Source: Verrucomicrobiales bacterium (lineage in GTDB: Bacteria; Verrucomicrobiota; Verrucomicrobiia; Verrucomicrobiales; DEV007). Taken from it: a stretch of 5,097 nucleotides of DNA. Shown here in pieces: positions 1 through 5,097 of the stretch. Below the pieces are notes generated by a model that worked only from the letters and a program-made list of their open reading frames with translations, was not told where the DNA came from and did not search any database. The stretch lies in the NCBI GenBank assembly GCA_002684575.1, contig NYVP01000076.1, positions 3,993 to 9,089 of the forward strand. Direction: 5' to 3'. A program made the translations under genes and the position numbers. Each line of letters begins with the position of its first letter. Positions within the stretch are counted from its first letter, which is position 1.

Positions 1-120
1 TCCACCAATGATAATGACGTCTGCTTTTAGCTCTCTAGAATAATTTATTTTTTGGAGGGCTCCTGATTTAAATGAACCTAACCCTAATGTTAAAGTTGAA
101 AGCGCTGCTCTTCTTTTCAT
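1..120 (-). CDS. Probable Tat-exported FAD-dependent oxidoreductase, N-terminal fragment (runs off window)
   Basis: Only the first 40 codons are present, because the frame is still open at the window edge. The protein begins MKRRAALSTLTLGLGSF, a short basic twin-arginine leader (R3-R4) followed by a hydrophobic stretch, as in Tat substrates. After a short linker comes ADVIIIGG (residues 33-40). This is the hydrophobic first beta-strand and the opening glycines of a Rossmann dinucleotide-binding fold of the type found in FAD-dependent oxidoreductases and amine oxidases. A Tat leader fits a protein that binds its flavin before export. The start codon lies 2 bp after the stop of the small lipoprotein gene upstream, so the two are probably co-transcribed and translationally coupled. 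No Shine-Dalgarno motif precedes the start. The substrate class cannot be told from this fragment, and another NAD(P)/FAD Rossmann enzyme remains possible. Confidence 0.75.
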   Translation of the reverse strand, partial: MKRRAALSTLTLGLGSFKSGALQKINYSRELKADVIIIGG

Positions 121-122
121 GG

Positions 123-374
123 TTAATTTTGATTCTTAATATTAGATAATGTTTCTTCGATATTTTTGATTCTATTCATTGTAATGGGTAAAGCCTCTAA
201 TAAGGGGATGGTCTGTTGTATTGTTTCAATCTTGCTAATACTTAAGTTCAATTCTTCTAGAGCTACGATTCTTTTTTCTAGTTCAATAATCTTATTCTCC
301 TTTCTATTACTTTCACAGGAAATTAGATTGATGATTATTAGGAACGTAACTCCGATTCTGTTTACTCTATTCAT
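123..374 (-). CDS. Small coiled-coil lipoprotein (83 aa), function unknown
   Basis: I do not recognise a family. The N-terminus has basic residues (R3, R6), a hydrophobic core (about residues 7-18) and a lipobox L17-I18-S19-C20, so signal peptidase II should cleave before C20, which would be acylated. After a short polar linker the rest is charged and probably helical. Isoleucines and leucines lie in 3-4 spacing (I29, L32, I36, L39, then I46, I49, I56, L59, and I69, L76, I79), suggesting a coiled coil broken by P57 and P63. No enzymatic motif is visible. Its stop is 2 bp before the start of the probable oxidoreductase, so it may be a membrane anchor or assembly partner of that enzyme; this is inference. 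The opposite strand has an open frame at 166-384, but its hydrophobic product looks like a shadow of this AT-rich gene. Start chosen: the only ATG giving a complete lipoprotein signal. Confidence 0.7.
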   Translation of the reverse strand: MNRVNRIGVTFLIIINLISCESNRKENKIIELEKRIVALEELNLSISKIETIQQTIPLLEALPITMNRIKNIEETLSNIKNQN

Positions 375-523
375 TATTCACTAAAATATTAATTTTGATT
401 TAACTGAAAATTATCAATTATGATTATGTGTTTGATTATAATTATCTCTTTTGAATTTTTATTTTTCAGATGTTTTATAAGATGATATAGTAAACATTTT
501 TCATCTACTCACTCCACAGAATC
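375..523. promoter_or_regulatory. Divergent AT-rich intergenic region with candidate -10 elements
   Basis: These 149 bp separate the leftward lipoprotein/oxidoreductase pair from the rightward Sel1 gene, so promoters for both directions are expected here. The 8-bp palindrome ATTATAAT at 435-442 presents a perfect TATAAT on the plus strand (437-442) and on the minus strand (440-435), although neither has a good -35 box at 17 bp. A second plus-strand candidate is TTGAAT (451-456) and TATAAG (476-481) with a 19-bp spacer, which would give a leader of about 35 nt before the ATG at 524. In DNA this AT-rich, -10-like strings arise by chance, so individual boxes are weakly supported. No strong operator-like inverted repeat was found. 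Confidence 0.3.
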
Positions 524-1192
524 ATGCGCTGCTTTTTAATTATATGTTATCAATTAGTGGTTTTTACTTCTGTAATTCATTTTTTGCATGCTCAAGAACC
601 CTCAAAGTTAGATGCTGACTCCCAGTATCAATCTGGTATGAAATATTTCTTTGGTGATGGTGTTGCAAAAGATGAGCAAAAAGGGGTGCAGCTTTTCAAA
701 AAAGCTGCAGGAAATGGCAATACTAATGCACAGACTAGGCTTGCCCTTGCTTATTCCAAAGGCGTCGGTGTAAATCAGAGTTATAGAGAGGCTGCCAAAT
801 GGTTTAGAAAAGCTGCGGACAAGGGCGATAAAGAAGCTGAGACGCAACTTGGCTTTATGTACGCCAAAGGTCAGGGATATAACAAAAGTGATGGTAAGGC
901 AGTTTATTGGTGGAAAAAGGCCTCGATGCAAGGACATCGAGTTGCGCAAGCCCACTTGGGTGTAAGATTAGTAACAGGTGTAGGTATTACAAAGAATACT
1001 GTTACTGCTGTAAAGTGGTGGAGGCAATCCGCTGAGCAGGGCTATATGCTATCTCAGTATAACTTAGGAGTTATGTATGCAAGAGGTCAAGGAGTCCAAA
1101 AAAATGTTGATGAGGCATTGAAGTGGTATAGAAAGGCAGCGGCTCAAGGATATCAAGGTGCAAGACAAGCCCTTCAAAGACTGAAATCTTAA
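524..1192 (+). CDS. Exported Sel1-repeat (SLR/TPR-like) protein, five repeats
   Basis: The 222-aa product starts with a Sec-type signal peptide (residues 1-23, hydrophobic core about 4-21, probable cleavage after LHA at 23). It then consists almost entirely of five 36-residue Sel1-like repeats (about 31-66, 67-102, 103-138, 139-174, 175-210) and a short helical cap (211-222). Each repeat shows the family pattern: A..LG..Y..G.GV in the first helix and loop, A..W..KAA.QG in the second. Examples are GVMYARGQGVQKN and EALKWYRKAAAQGY in the last repeat. Sel1 proteins are alpha-solenoid scaffolds for protein-protein contacts, and no catalytic domain is present. With its signal peptide this one should act in the periplasm or at the surface; its partner is unknown. 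The ATG at 524 is the only start that includes the signal peptide, and no Shine-Dalgarno motif precedes it. PpnP follows 45 bp downstream on the same strand. Confidence 0.92.
   Translation: MRCFLIICYQLVVFTSVIHFLHAQEPSKLDADSQYQSGMKYFFGDGVAKDEQKGVQLFKKAAGNGNTNAQTRLALAYSKGVGVNQSYREAAKWFRKAADKGDKEAETQLGFMYAKGQGYNKSDGKAVYWWKKASMQGHRVAQAHLGVRLVTGVGITKNTVTAVKWWRQSAEQGYMLSQYNLGVMYARGQGVQKNVDEALKWYRKAAAQGYQGARQALQRLKS
614..1153 (+). repeat. Tandem array of five 108-bp Sel1 repeat units
   Basis: Five back-to-back 36-codon units encode the Sel1 repeats of the exported scaffold protein. The units are conserved at the protein level (G-x-G loop, W/F-x-x-KAA helix, terminal QG or KG) but clearly diverged in nucleotide sequence, so this is an old domain array and not a recent slippage-prone repeat. 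The first unit is the most diverged (YFFGDGVAKD, KKAAGNGN). Unit 4 has an unusual VRLVTGVG in place of the common FMYAKGQG type. Spacing is exactly 36 residues throughout, without insertions. Confidence 0.8.
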
Positions 1193-1237
1193 ATTGGATT
1201 AATTTTCCACTAAACACATATTTAATCTTATAGAAAA

Positions 1238-1552
1238 ATGATTTTTAAAAACGTCGATGCCGAAGCTTTAGCCAATATATACTTTGAGGGTAAAGTCACT
1301 TCTCATTCTTTGATAACTCAACAAGGAGAAAAAATTACAGTTGGTATTATTTATCCTGGGGTTTACCACTTTAATACAGAATCCTCTGAAAGAATGGAGA
1401 TAACATCAGGGGCTTGTAATGTAAAAATAGATGGTGATTCTGAGGAGACTGTCTACGAGTCTGGTCAGTATTTTGAAGTGCCAGCTTCTTCTGGATTTGA
1501 AATTATTGTTCAAGATCAAATATGCCAATACGTTTGTCGTTTTTTAGATTAA
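1238..1552 (+). CDS. ppnP: Pyrimidine/purine nucleoside phosphorylase PpnP (YaiE/DUF1255, cupin fold)
   Basis: The 104-aa protein matches the small single-domain cupin family of E. coli PpnP (formerly YaiE, UPF0345/DUF1255). This family phosphorolyses a broad range of pyrimidine and purine nucleosides to free base and ribose-1-phosphate in nucleoside salvage. Diagnostic segments align in order: YFEGKVTSHSL (E. coli YFSGKVKS), TVGIIYPGVYHFNT (SVGVMVEGEYTFST), MEITSGACNVKI (MTVISGALNVLL), VYESGQYFEVPASSGFEI (VYEAGSVFNVPGHSEFHL), and the end CQYVCRFLD (SYLCRYL). E. coli PpnP is 94 aa; the extra residues are a short N-terminal extension of a kind seen in other family members. The protein is expected to be cytoplasmic and has no signal peptide. 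It is 45 bp downstream of the Sel1 gene and could share its transcript, or use its own weak promoter in the gap. No Shine-Dalgarno site precedes the ATG. Confidence 0.93.
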   Translation: MIFKNVDAEALANIYFEGKVTSHSLITQQGEKITVGIIYPGVYHFNTESSERMEITSGACNVKIDGDSEETVYESGQYFEVPASSGFEIIVQDQICQYVCRFLD

Positions 1553-1564
1553 GTCGGATTTCGG

Positions 1565-3397
1565 TCATATTTTGATTGTGATGTACTCTTTTTTAGAGTC
1601 AGTTCCTATGCTTTTTAATGTGTTTTGATTCTTTTTTTCTCCTACCTTAATTGTATAAGTTCCATTTTCGAAAACCTTTGGTTTAAATGAACTTCCTTTG
1701 ACTCTGATTGTATAAACAGTTTCATTGTTTCTTTCATTGATCAATTGAACGACTTGATTGGGTTTGTTTATTTTTAAGGTAGGTAAGTGAGCAACAGCTT
1801 TGCGTCCGTAGTTATCAAGTTGATTAAACGTAAAAGGCCAACCTTTATAAGGTTTAGCCTTTTCGTCTGTGATATCGATATTTCTAGGCCAGCATGTGAA
1901 CGTAATATTGCGAGTTTCTTTATTAATGTTTACGACTCCGAATCCAGCTGCTCTTGTCGTAAGTTTGTCTCCGCCTCGTTCTGGGGAAGGGTTGGCAACT
2001 GCCAGAGCTGTGACTTTGTTGTGAAAACCATCTAAATGATCACCAAGAATAGGATCTTGGCCTGGGGCTAGGTTTTTTCCTGGCTCCAAAGGTTTCCACC
2101 ACCGAAGATAAAGATTCGCTATTGAGGGAACACAAAATGAGTAAATAGAATCTCGGTGCTCTTCAATACCATGGTGAAAAATCGTTGCAAGGTGCTGGTC
2201 GCCTGCGAAATGAAAAGCATAGGCTTTTCTGAGTGCGGAAATGGCCCTATTTCTTCCTGCCTGGGGCCATCCGTTGGAGTCTAGATCCGCATGCAGTCTT
2301 CCTCCAATTTTTCCATGGATGTGAGCTCCTCCGCAAAAAATTGTTTGAGAGAGTGCAACTTTAACGTCTGAATCGGTCCAATCTTGACCCCAGCTATCAA
2401 GAAATTTTAGTTGCCTTTCACCAAGTAGACGAGCTTCTGGAACATCTACAGATTTGGGATCATATTCAGGATTGCGAATATGATCTGGTCTAGGTCCTTG
2501 CTTAGGAATCATTCCAGCAGGGCCTGTTTTAAATTTTCGGTCTTCAATAATTGCAAAACTAATTCTCCCCCAATTCAGATCTGTATAATAAGTGCCTATT
2601 CCTCTTTGTATGGGTGTTGGATCATACGGGTCAGGGAGGTGGCTTGTCTGCGCACGTTCAACCTCTTTAACATATTCCACTGGCATTGCGTATCCTCCAT
2701 CTGCGGCTCCAGGTAAGGTCGATTTTTTTCCGCCATGACCCCATATGTTGGGTTGTCCAACATCATGATCATCAGGGATTGTTATGGTTGGAATATTTCT
2801 TATTACTTCTCCGAAATCTCTTCCAAATTTCAACCAGGCCGCATAATGTCGCCGATGGTCATAAACTTGATCGCCTGAAAAAAACAAAAGATCAGGCCTA
2901 ATTTTTTTTATGTTTTGAATGAGATCATTTTTTGGAATGTCCCCACCATGATTTGGGTTTATTGAGTTTCCAGTAAAGCCTGCCACCACAAATTCAGTTT
3001 TATCTACTGGGTTTTTTTGGATAATACCCTCGTAGGTGGCATTTTTTCCATGGCTCACTCTATATGAAGATTTTTTACTATCGTCCCAATTTTCAACTCT
3101 GAATGGCGCTGTCCAACCTCTCTCGATAATTTTTGTTTTTGCAATGGTTTTCCAATTACCGTTATTTAGGATTTCAAGCCTAGCTTCTCTTGATTCATCT
3201 TTGGTGAGCGGATAAAATTGCGCGGTAAGCTTGAGGGTCTTTTCGTTTACTGTATAGAGAGCGAAACAAATAACCTTATCACGAGTTACTTCTGGGATAG
3301 CTAGTAGATCTCTTTTTTTCTTTTGTTGTGTATATGCAGCGCTTGATAGATATGTGCAAATAATAATAAGTCCAAGAGAGGATAAAACGAATTTCAT
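1565..3397 (-). CDS. Exported PhoD-like metallophosphatase (alkaline phosphatase D family)
   Basis: This 610-aa protein probably hydrolyses phosphomono- or diesters outside the cytoplasm. In order it has a Sec-type signal peptide (1-21, cleavage near SSAA); an N-terminal beta-sandwich-like region (about 35-130); the metallophosphatase core (about 135-430); and a C-terminal beta-rich tail (about 535-610) ending in a GTYTIKVG-type module. Core motifs are GDQVYD (175-180), IPDDHDVG (207-214), HIHG (359-362), DLDSNGWPQ (371-379), AGDQHL (398-403) and CVPSIAN (422-428). These fit PhoD-type enzymes with GDxxY, DDHD and GDxH metal-site motifs. Where PhoD usually has GSCQ, this protein reads AGFTGNS (139-145), without the cysteine. 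The frame stays open upstream to an ATG at 3472, but that start overlaps the NHL gene by 46 bp and places 25 residues before the signal peptide, so 3397 is preferred. It is the last gene of the leftward operon, 29 bp after the NHL gene. The substrate is unknown. Confidence 0.88.
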   Translation of the reverse strand: MKFVLSSLGLIIICTYLSSAAYTQQKKKRDLLAIPEVTRDKVICFALYTVNEKTLKLTAQFYPLTKDESREARLEILNNGNWKTIAKTKIIERGWTAPFRVENWDDSKKSSYRVSHGKNATYEGIIQKNPVDKTEFVVAGFTGNSINPNHGGDIPKNDLIQNIKKIRPDLLFFSGDQVYDHRRHYAAWLKFGRDFGEVIRNIPTITIPDDHDVGQPNIWGHGGKKSTLPGAADGGYAMPVEYVKEVERAQTSHLPDPYDPTPIQRGIGTYYTDLNWGRISFAIIEDRKFKTGPAGMIPKQGPRPDHIRNPEYDPKSVDVPEARLLGERQLKFLDSWGQDWTDSDVKVALSQTIFCGGAHIHGKIGGRLHADLDSNGWPQAGRNRAISALRKAYAFHFAGDQHLATIFHHGIEEHRDSIYSFCVPSIANLYLRWWKPLEPGKNLAPGQDPILGDHLDGFHNKVTALAVANPSPERGGDKLTTRAAGFGVVNINKETRNITFTCWPRNIDITDEKAKPYKGWPFTFNQLDNYGRKAVAHLPTLKINKPNQVVQLINERNNETVYTIRVKGSSFKPKVFENGTYTIKVGEKKNQNTLKSIGTDSKKEYITIKI

Positions 3398-3426
3398 AAT
3401 ATTGTTATGGAATTTCTTTATGATTT

Positions 3427-4512
3427 TTAATTTAATTTTTTTAATCGACTGATGCGACCTGTTGAAACCCATTCGGCAACAAAAATGTTACCTACCGCAT
3501 CAAAGCATGCATCATGAGGGTGAACAAACTTTCCTTGTTGCCATTTTTTGGAATCATTTCGGACTCCTTTTTCTTTTTTTGTAACTCTCTCGACGTCATC
3601 ACCTAGTTTTGCAACAATCTCATTTTTCTCATTAAGCAGAGTCATTCTTGCATGAAGTTCAGGAACTAGAAGGAGATTGTTCCATGTATCTAAATTTGCA
3701 GGAAGACCGTACCCCTCTAATGTTTCAATATATTCTCCTTTCATTGTGAAAGATTGCAGGGTATGGTGGGCACGATCACAGACAATAATCTGCTCTTTGT
3801 TTTTGTTTCTCCGATCTATCCAGATTCCGTGCGGAGTATTAAATTTACCTTTACCTTGGCCCGGTCCGCCGAACATAGAGATCCAGTTAGCATCTTTGTC
3901 GTAACGGTGAATATGGAAAGACCCATAACCATCGGCCAATAGAAACCCGCCATCATCTAAAAATGCAAAATTAGTCGGCATGAAAGCATCTCTTCCCCAA
4001 CGTTTGACCCGAATTTTATTCTCATTTTTTCTATATAGCCCACTTTCCATGGGTGCATATTTTTCCCAAACGGTTTCTCCCTTAAGCGTTAACTTAGCAA
4101 AAGACTTAACCTGTTGATAGGAGCAAACATAAAGGAATTCTTCGTTGCCCTCTTTTCTAACTTCAATGCCATGGCCACCACCTTGAAATCTTTCACCAAA
4201 GGCTCTTACGAATTCACCTTTTTGATCGAAGACAAAAATTGAAGGGTGGTCTTTTTTGGATGATAGCCCTTCATGTATGACGTAAAGGTATCCTTTAGAA
4301 TCAACGGAAACATTATGAGTCGTTTGCCATGTGTATTTGTCGGGTAGATTTACCCAATTATGCTCAACTTCATATTGATATTCTCCATCGCCAATAATTT
4401 TTGAGCTATCAGATTTATTAGCTGCTAGAAGATTTGGATAGGAGAAAGCTGCTGATCCTAATAATGAAGTTTTAAGTATTTTGCGACGAGTTGTTATGGT
4501 ATTAGTATTCAT
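3427..4512 (-). CDS. Tat-exported NHL-repeat six-bladed beta-propeller protein
   Basis: The 361-aa protein begins with a clear Tat leader, TTRRKILKTSLLGSAAF (R9-R10, close to the S/T-RRxFLK consensus), ending near LLAA (28-31). The mature part forms about six NHL-type blades (roughly 63-106, 111-151, 179-214, 224-264, 270-303, 329-358). Each opens with an H/T-NxxxD or PHGIWID-like strand and closes with the xIxxFxxxGE strand-turn typical of NHL repeats. Histidines recur at equivalent blade-start positions (H66, H114, H228, H331/H333). This arrangement recalls the central metal site of peptidyl-hydroxyglycine lyase (PAL), and PVC proteins like this are often annotated as peptidylglycine-monooxygenase-like or NHL proteins; no lyase activity is demonstrated. 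It lies 19 bp after the PQQ-like gene and 29 bp before the phosphatase, so it is the middle gene of an operon. The start at 4512 is the one giving the Tat motif. It is probably periplasmic. Confidence 0.85.
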   Translation of the reverse strand: MNTNTITTRRKILKTSLLGSAAFSYPNLLAANKSDSSKIIGDGEYQYEVEHNWVNLPDKYTWQTTHNVSVDSKGYLYVIHEGLSSKKDHPSIFVFDQKGEFVRAFGERFQGGGHGIEVRKEGNEEFLYVCSYQQVKSFAKLTLKGETVWEKYAPMESGLYRKNENKIRVKRWGRDAFMPTNFAFLDDGGFLLADGYGSFHIHRYDKDANWISMFGGPGQGKGKFNTPHGIWIDRRNKNKEQIIVCDRAHHTLQSFTMKGEYIETLEGYGLPANLDTWNNLLLVPELHARMTLLNEKNEIVAKLGDDVERVTKKEKGVRNDSKKWQQGKFVHPHDACFDAVGNIFVAEWVSTGRISRLKKLN

Positions 4513-4535
4513 TACGTCTTAAAAGGTTTATTCAT
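4512..4535 (-). other. Possible seven-codon coupling micro-ORF between two operon genes
   Basis: In the gap between the PQQ-like gene and the NHL gene, an ATG overlaps the PQQ-like stop codon (ATGA at 4535-4532). It opens a frame reading MNKPFKT, whose TAA stop overlaps the NHL start codon by one base (TAATG, 4514-4510). The junction therefore contains two consecutive stop/start overlaps that could pass ribosomes from one gene to the next. No Shine-Dalgarno motif is present. A frame this short in AT-rich DNA may be coincidence; the peptide itself is not claimed as a product. Confidence 0.2.
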
Positions 4536-5097
4536 TTTTTTACAATACGGGTGAGGTTTTTTTCCGTTCTAATGTAAATAGAATTTTCATCGAACGCAGG
4601 GGTTGCCATAAGCTTGTCGTCAGACAATTTGTTTTCTGCGACGATCTCTAGCTCTCGTGTTGGTTTGATGATTGTACAGACAGTATCCTCATTAAAAAAA
4701 TAGATAAGATTATTGGCAAGTATGGGAGAAGCTGAAAATCTTCCTTTCACTCTTTTTTGCCATATTGATTTTCCTGTTTTTGCTTCGATGCATGATATGT
4801 AACCGTTTCGGTCGACAACAAATAATAAGCCTTTGATGATTATTGGAGAGGCGCGAGGCGGCATTCTTTTTGTTTCTTTCCATTCGATATGGGTTTCAGT
4901 TATGTCTCCGCTGCCATTAGGGTTTATAGCCCACATCTCGGGGCGGTCACGATCAATCATTGTAAAAACCAAACCTTCTCCGTATACTGGCCTCGGGGCG
5001 ATAGACCAGCCTCGATGCTCTGCTTTCCAAAGTTCTTTTCCATTTTCCGGATCGTAGGAATAAACTCCTTTTGCTCCTATGCTCACCATTTGATTCG
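4532..5097 (-). CDS. PQQ-like beta-propeller repeat protein, C-terminal part (gene begins outside window)
   Basis: The frame is open to the right-hand edge (the last codons read NQMVSIGAKG), so the ATG at 5089 is probably internal and the real start lies beyond the window. The visible 187 residues contain about five beta-propeller blades of the PQQ-like/BamB-like type. Each has an xSPxxxxGLxFxxxxxGxxxCxxxxTGKxxWxxxxxG pattern; the clearest are GVYSYDPENGKELWKAEHRG, ASPIIIKGLLFVVDRNGY with AKTGKSIWQKRVKG, and ASPILANNLIYFFNED. In this large family the name reflects repeat shape, and few members bind the PQQ cofactor. Proteins of this kind are commonly exported in PVC bacteria, but the signal region is not visible here. 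The stop lies 19 bp upstream of the NHL gene, making it the first visible gene of the leftward operon. It ends with a basic VKK tail directly after the last strand. Confidence 0.85.
   Translation of the reverse strand, partial: NQMVSIGAKGVYSYDPENGKELWKAEHRGWSIAPRPVYGEGLVFTMIDRDRPEMWAINPNGSGDITETHIEWKETKRMPPRASPIIIKGLLFVVDRNGYISCIEAKTGKSIWQKRVKGRFSASPILANNLIYFFNEDTVCTIIKPTRELEIVAENKLSDDKLMATPAFDENSIYIRTEKNLTRIVKK

Noticed and set aside
166..384. Plus-strand 72-aa hydrophobic open frame opposite the lipoprotein gene
   Set aside because: It has no recognisable family and its hydrophobicity follows from the complement of Glu/Lys/Asn codons. The minus-strand frame has a coherent lipobox, a coiled coil and a tight junction with the next gene.
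411..426. Short inverted repeat TTATCA/TGATTA as an operator
   Set aside because: Only four bases pair cleanly, in AT-rich sequence where such matches are expected by chance.
608..955. Minus-strand 115-aa open frame inside the Sel1 gene
   Set aside because: It lies fully within a convincing repeat protein, has no domain signal and is explained as a shadow of the Sel1 codons.
1585..1599. ACTCT-T5-AGAGT inverted repeat as a terminator
   Set aside because: The stem is only 5 bp, no T-run follows it on either strand, and it lies inside the phosphatase coding region (Asp-Ser-Lys-Lys-Glu codons).
2480..2901. Plus-strand open frames opposite the phosphatase core
   Set aside because: They are antisense to the conserved metal-site motifs, lack family features and have no start context.
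3398..3472. Upstream start at 3472 for the phosphatase (635-aa version)
   Set aside because: It would overlap the NHL gene and put 25 basic residues ahead of a complete signal peptide; the ATG at 3397 gives a normal Sec signal.
4533..5089. ATG at 5089 as the true start of the PQQ-like gene
   Set aside because: The frame stays open to the window edge, and starting there would begin in the middle of a propeller blade with no signal peptide.

Overview
This is an AT-rich bacterial window with six coding regions plus the truncated start of a seventh gene. Most products carry export signals: two Tat-type leaders, two Sec-type leaders and one lipoprotein signal. The combination of a Tat-exported NHL propeller, a PQQ-like propeller and a PhoD-like metallophosphatase of the long 'DDHDVG / DSNGWPQ / GDQH' type is what I associate with the Planctomycetes-Verrucomicrobia (PVC) group. 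The AT-richness and the lack of clear Shine-Dalgarno sites would suit a marine verrucomicrobium, but this assignment is inference from gene content only. No RNA gene, mobile element, CRISPR array, integrase or phage gene was seen.

Layout. Left block, minus strand (1-374): a small coiled-coil lipoprotein (123-374) lies 2 bp upstream of the Tat-leader start of a probable FAD-dependent oxidoreductase (1-120), which runs out of the window. A 149-bp, very AT-rich divergent intergenic region (375-523) follows and should hold promoters for both directions. Middle block, plus strand (524-1552): an exported five-repeat Sel1 protein, then after 45 bp the cupin-type nucleoside phosphorylase PpnP. Right block, minus strand (1565-5097): a probable operon reading leftward, with a PQQ-like beta-propeller (C-terminal part only), an NHL-repeat propeller with a Tat leader, and a Sec-exported PhoD-like metallophosphatase. 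Gaps in this block are 19 and 29 bp. PpnP and the phosphatase converge with only 12 bp between their stop codons and no recognisable terminator.

How they may work together. The right-hand operon looks like a set of periplasmic or cell-surface proteins: two beta-propellers and a phosphatase/phosphodiesterase. This would suit handling of an external phosphorylated or phosphoester substrate, but no substrate can be read from the sequence. The lipoprotein and oxidoreductase are probably co-translated. PpnP is a housekeeping nucleoside-salvage enzyme with no obvious link to its Sel1 neighbour.

The points most worth following up are the apparent loss of the PhoD iron-ligand cysteine in the metallophosphatase, the tight lipoprotein-oxidoreductase pairing, a seven-codon micro-ORF that bridges two operon genes by stop/start overlaps, and the lack of Shine-Dalgarno sites at every visible start. 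I did not find convincing evidence of a wholly new system.
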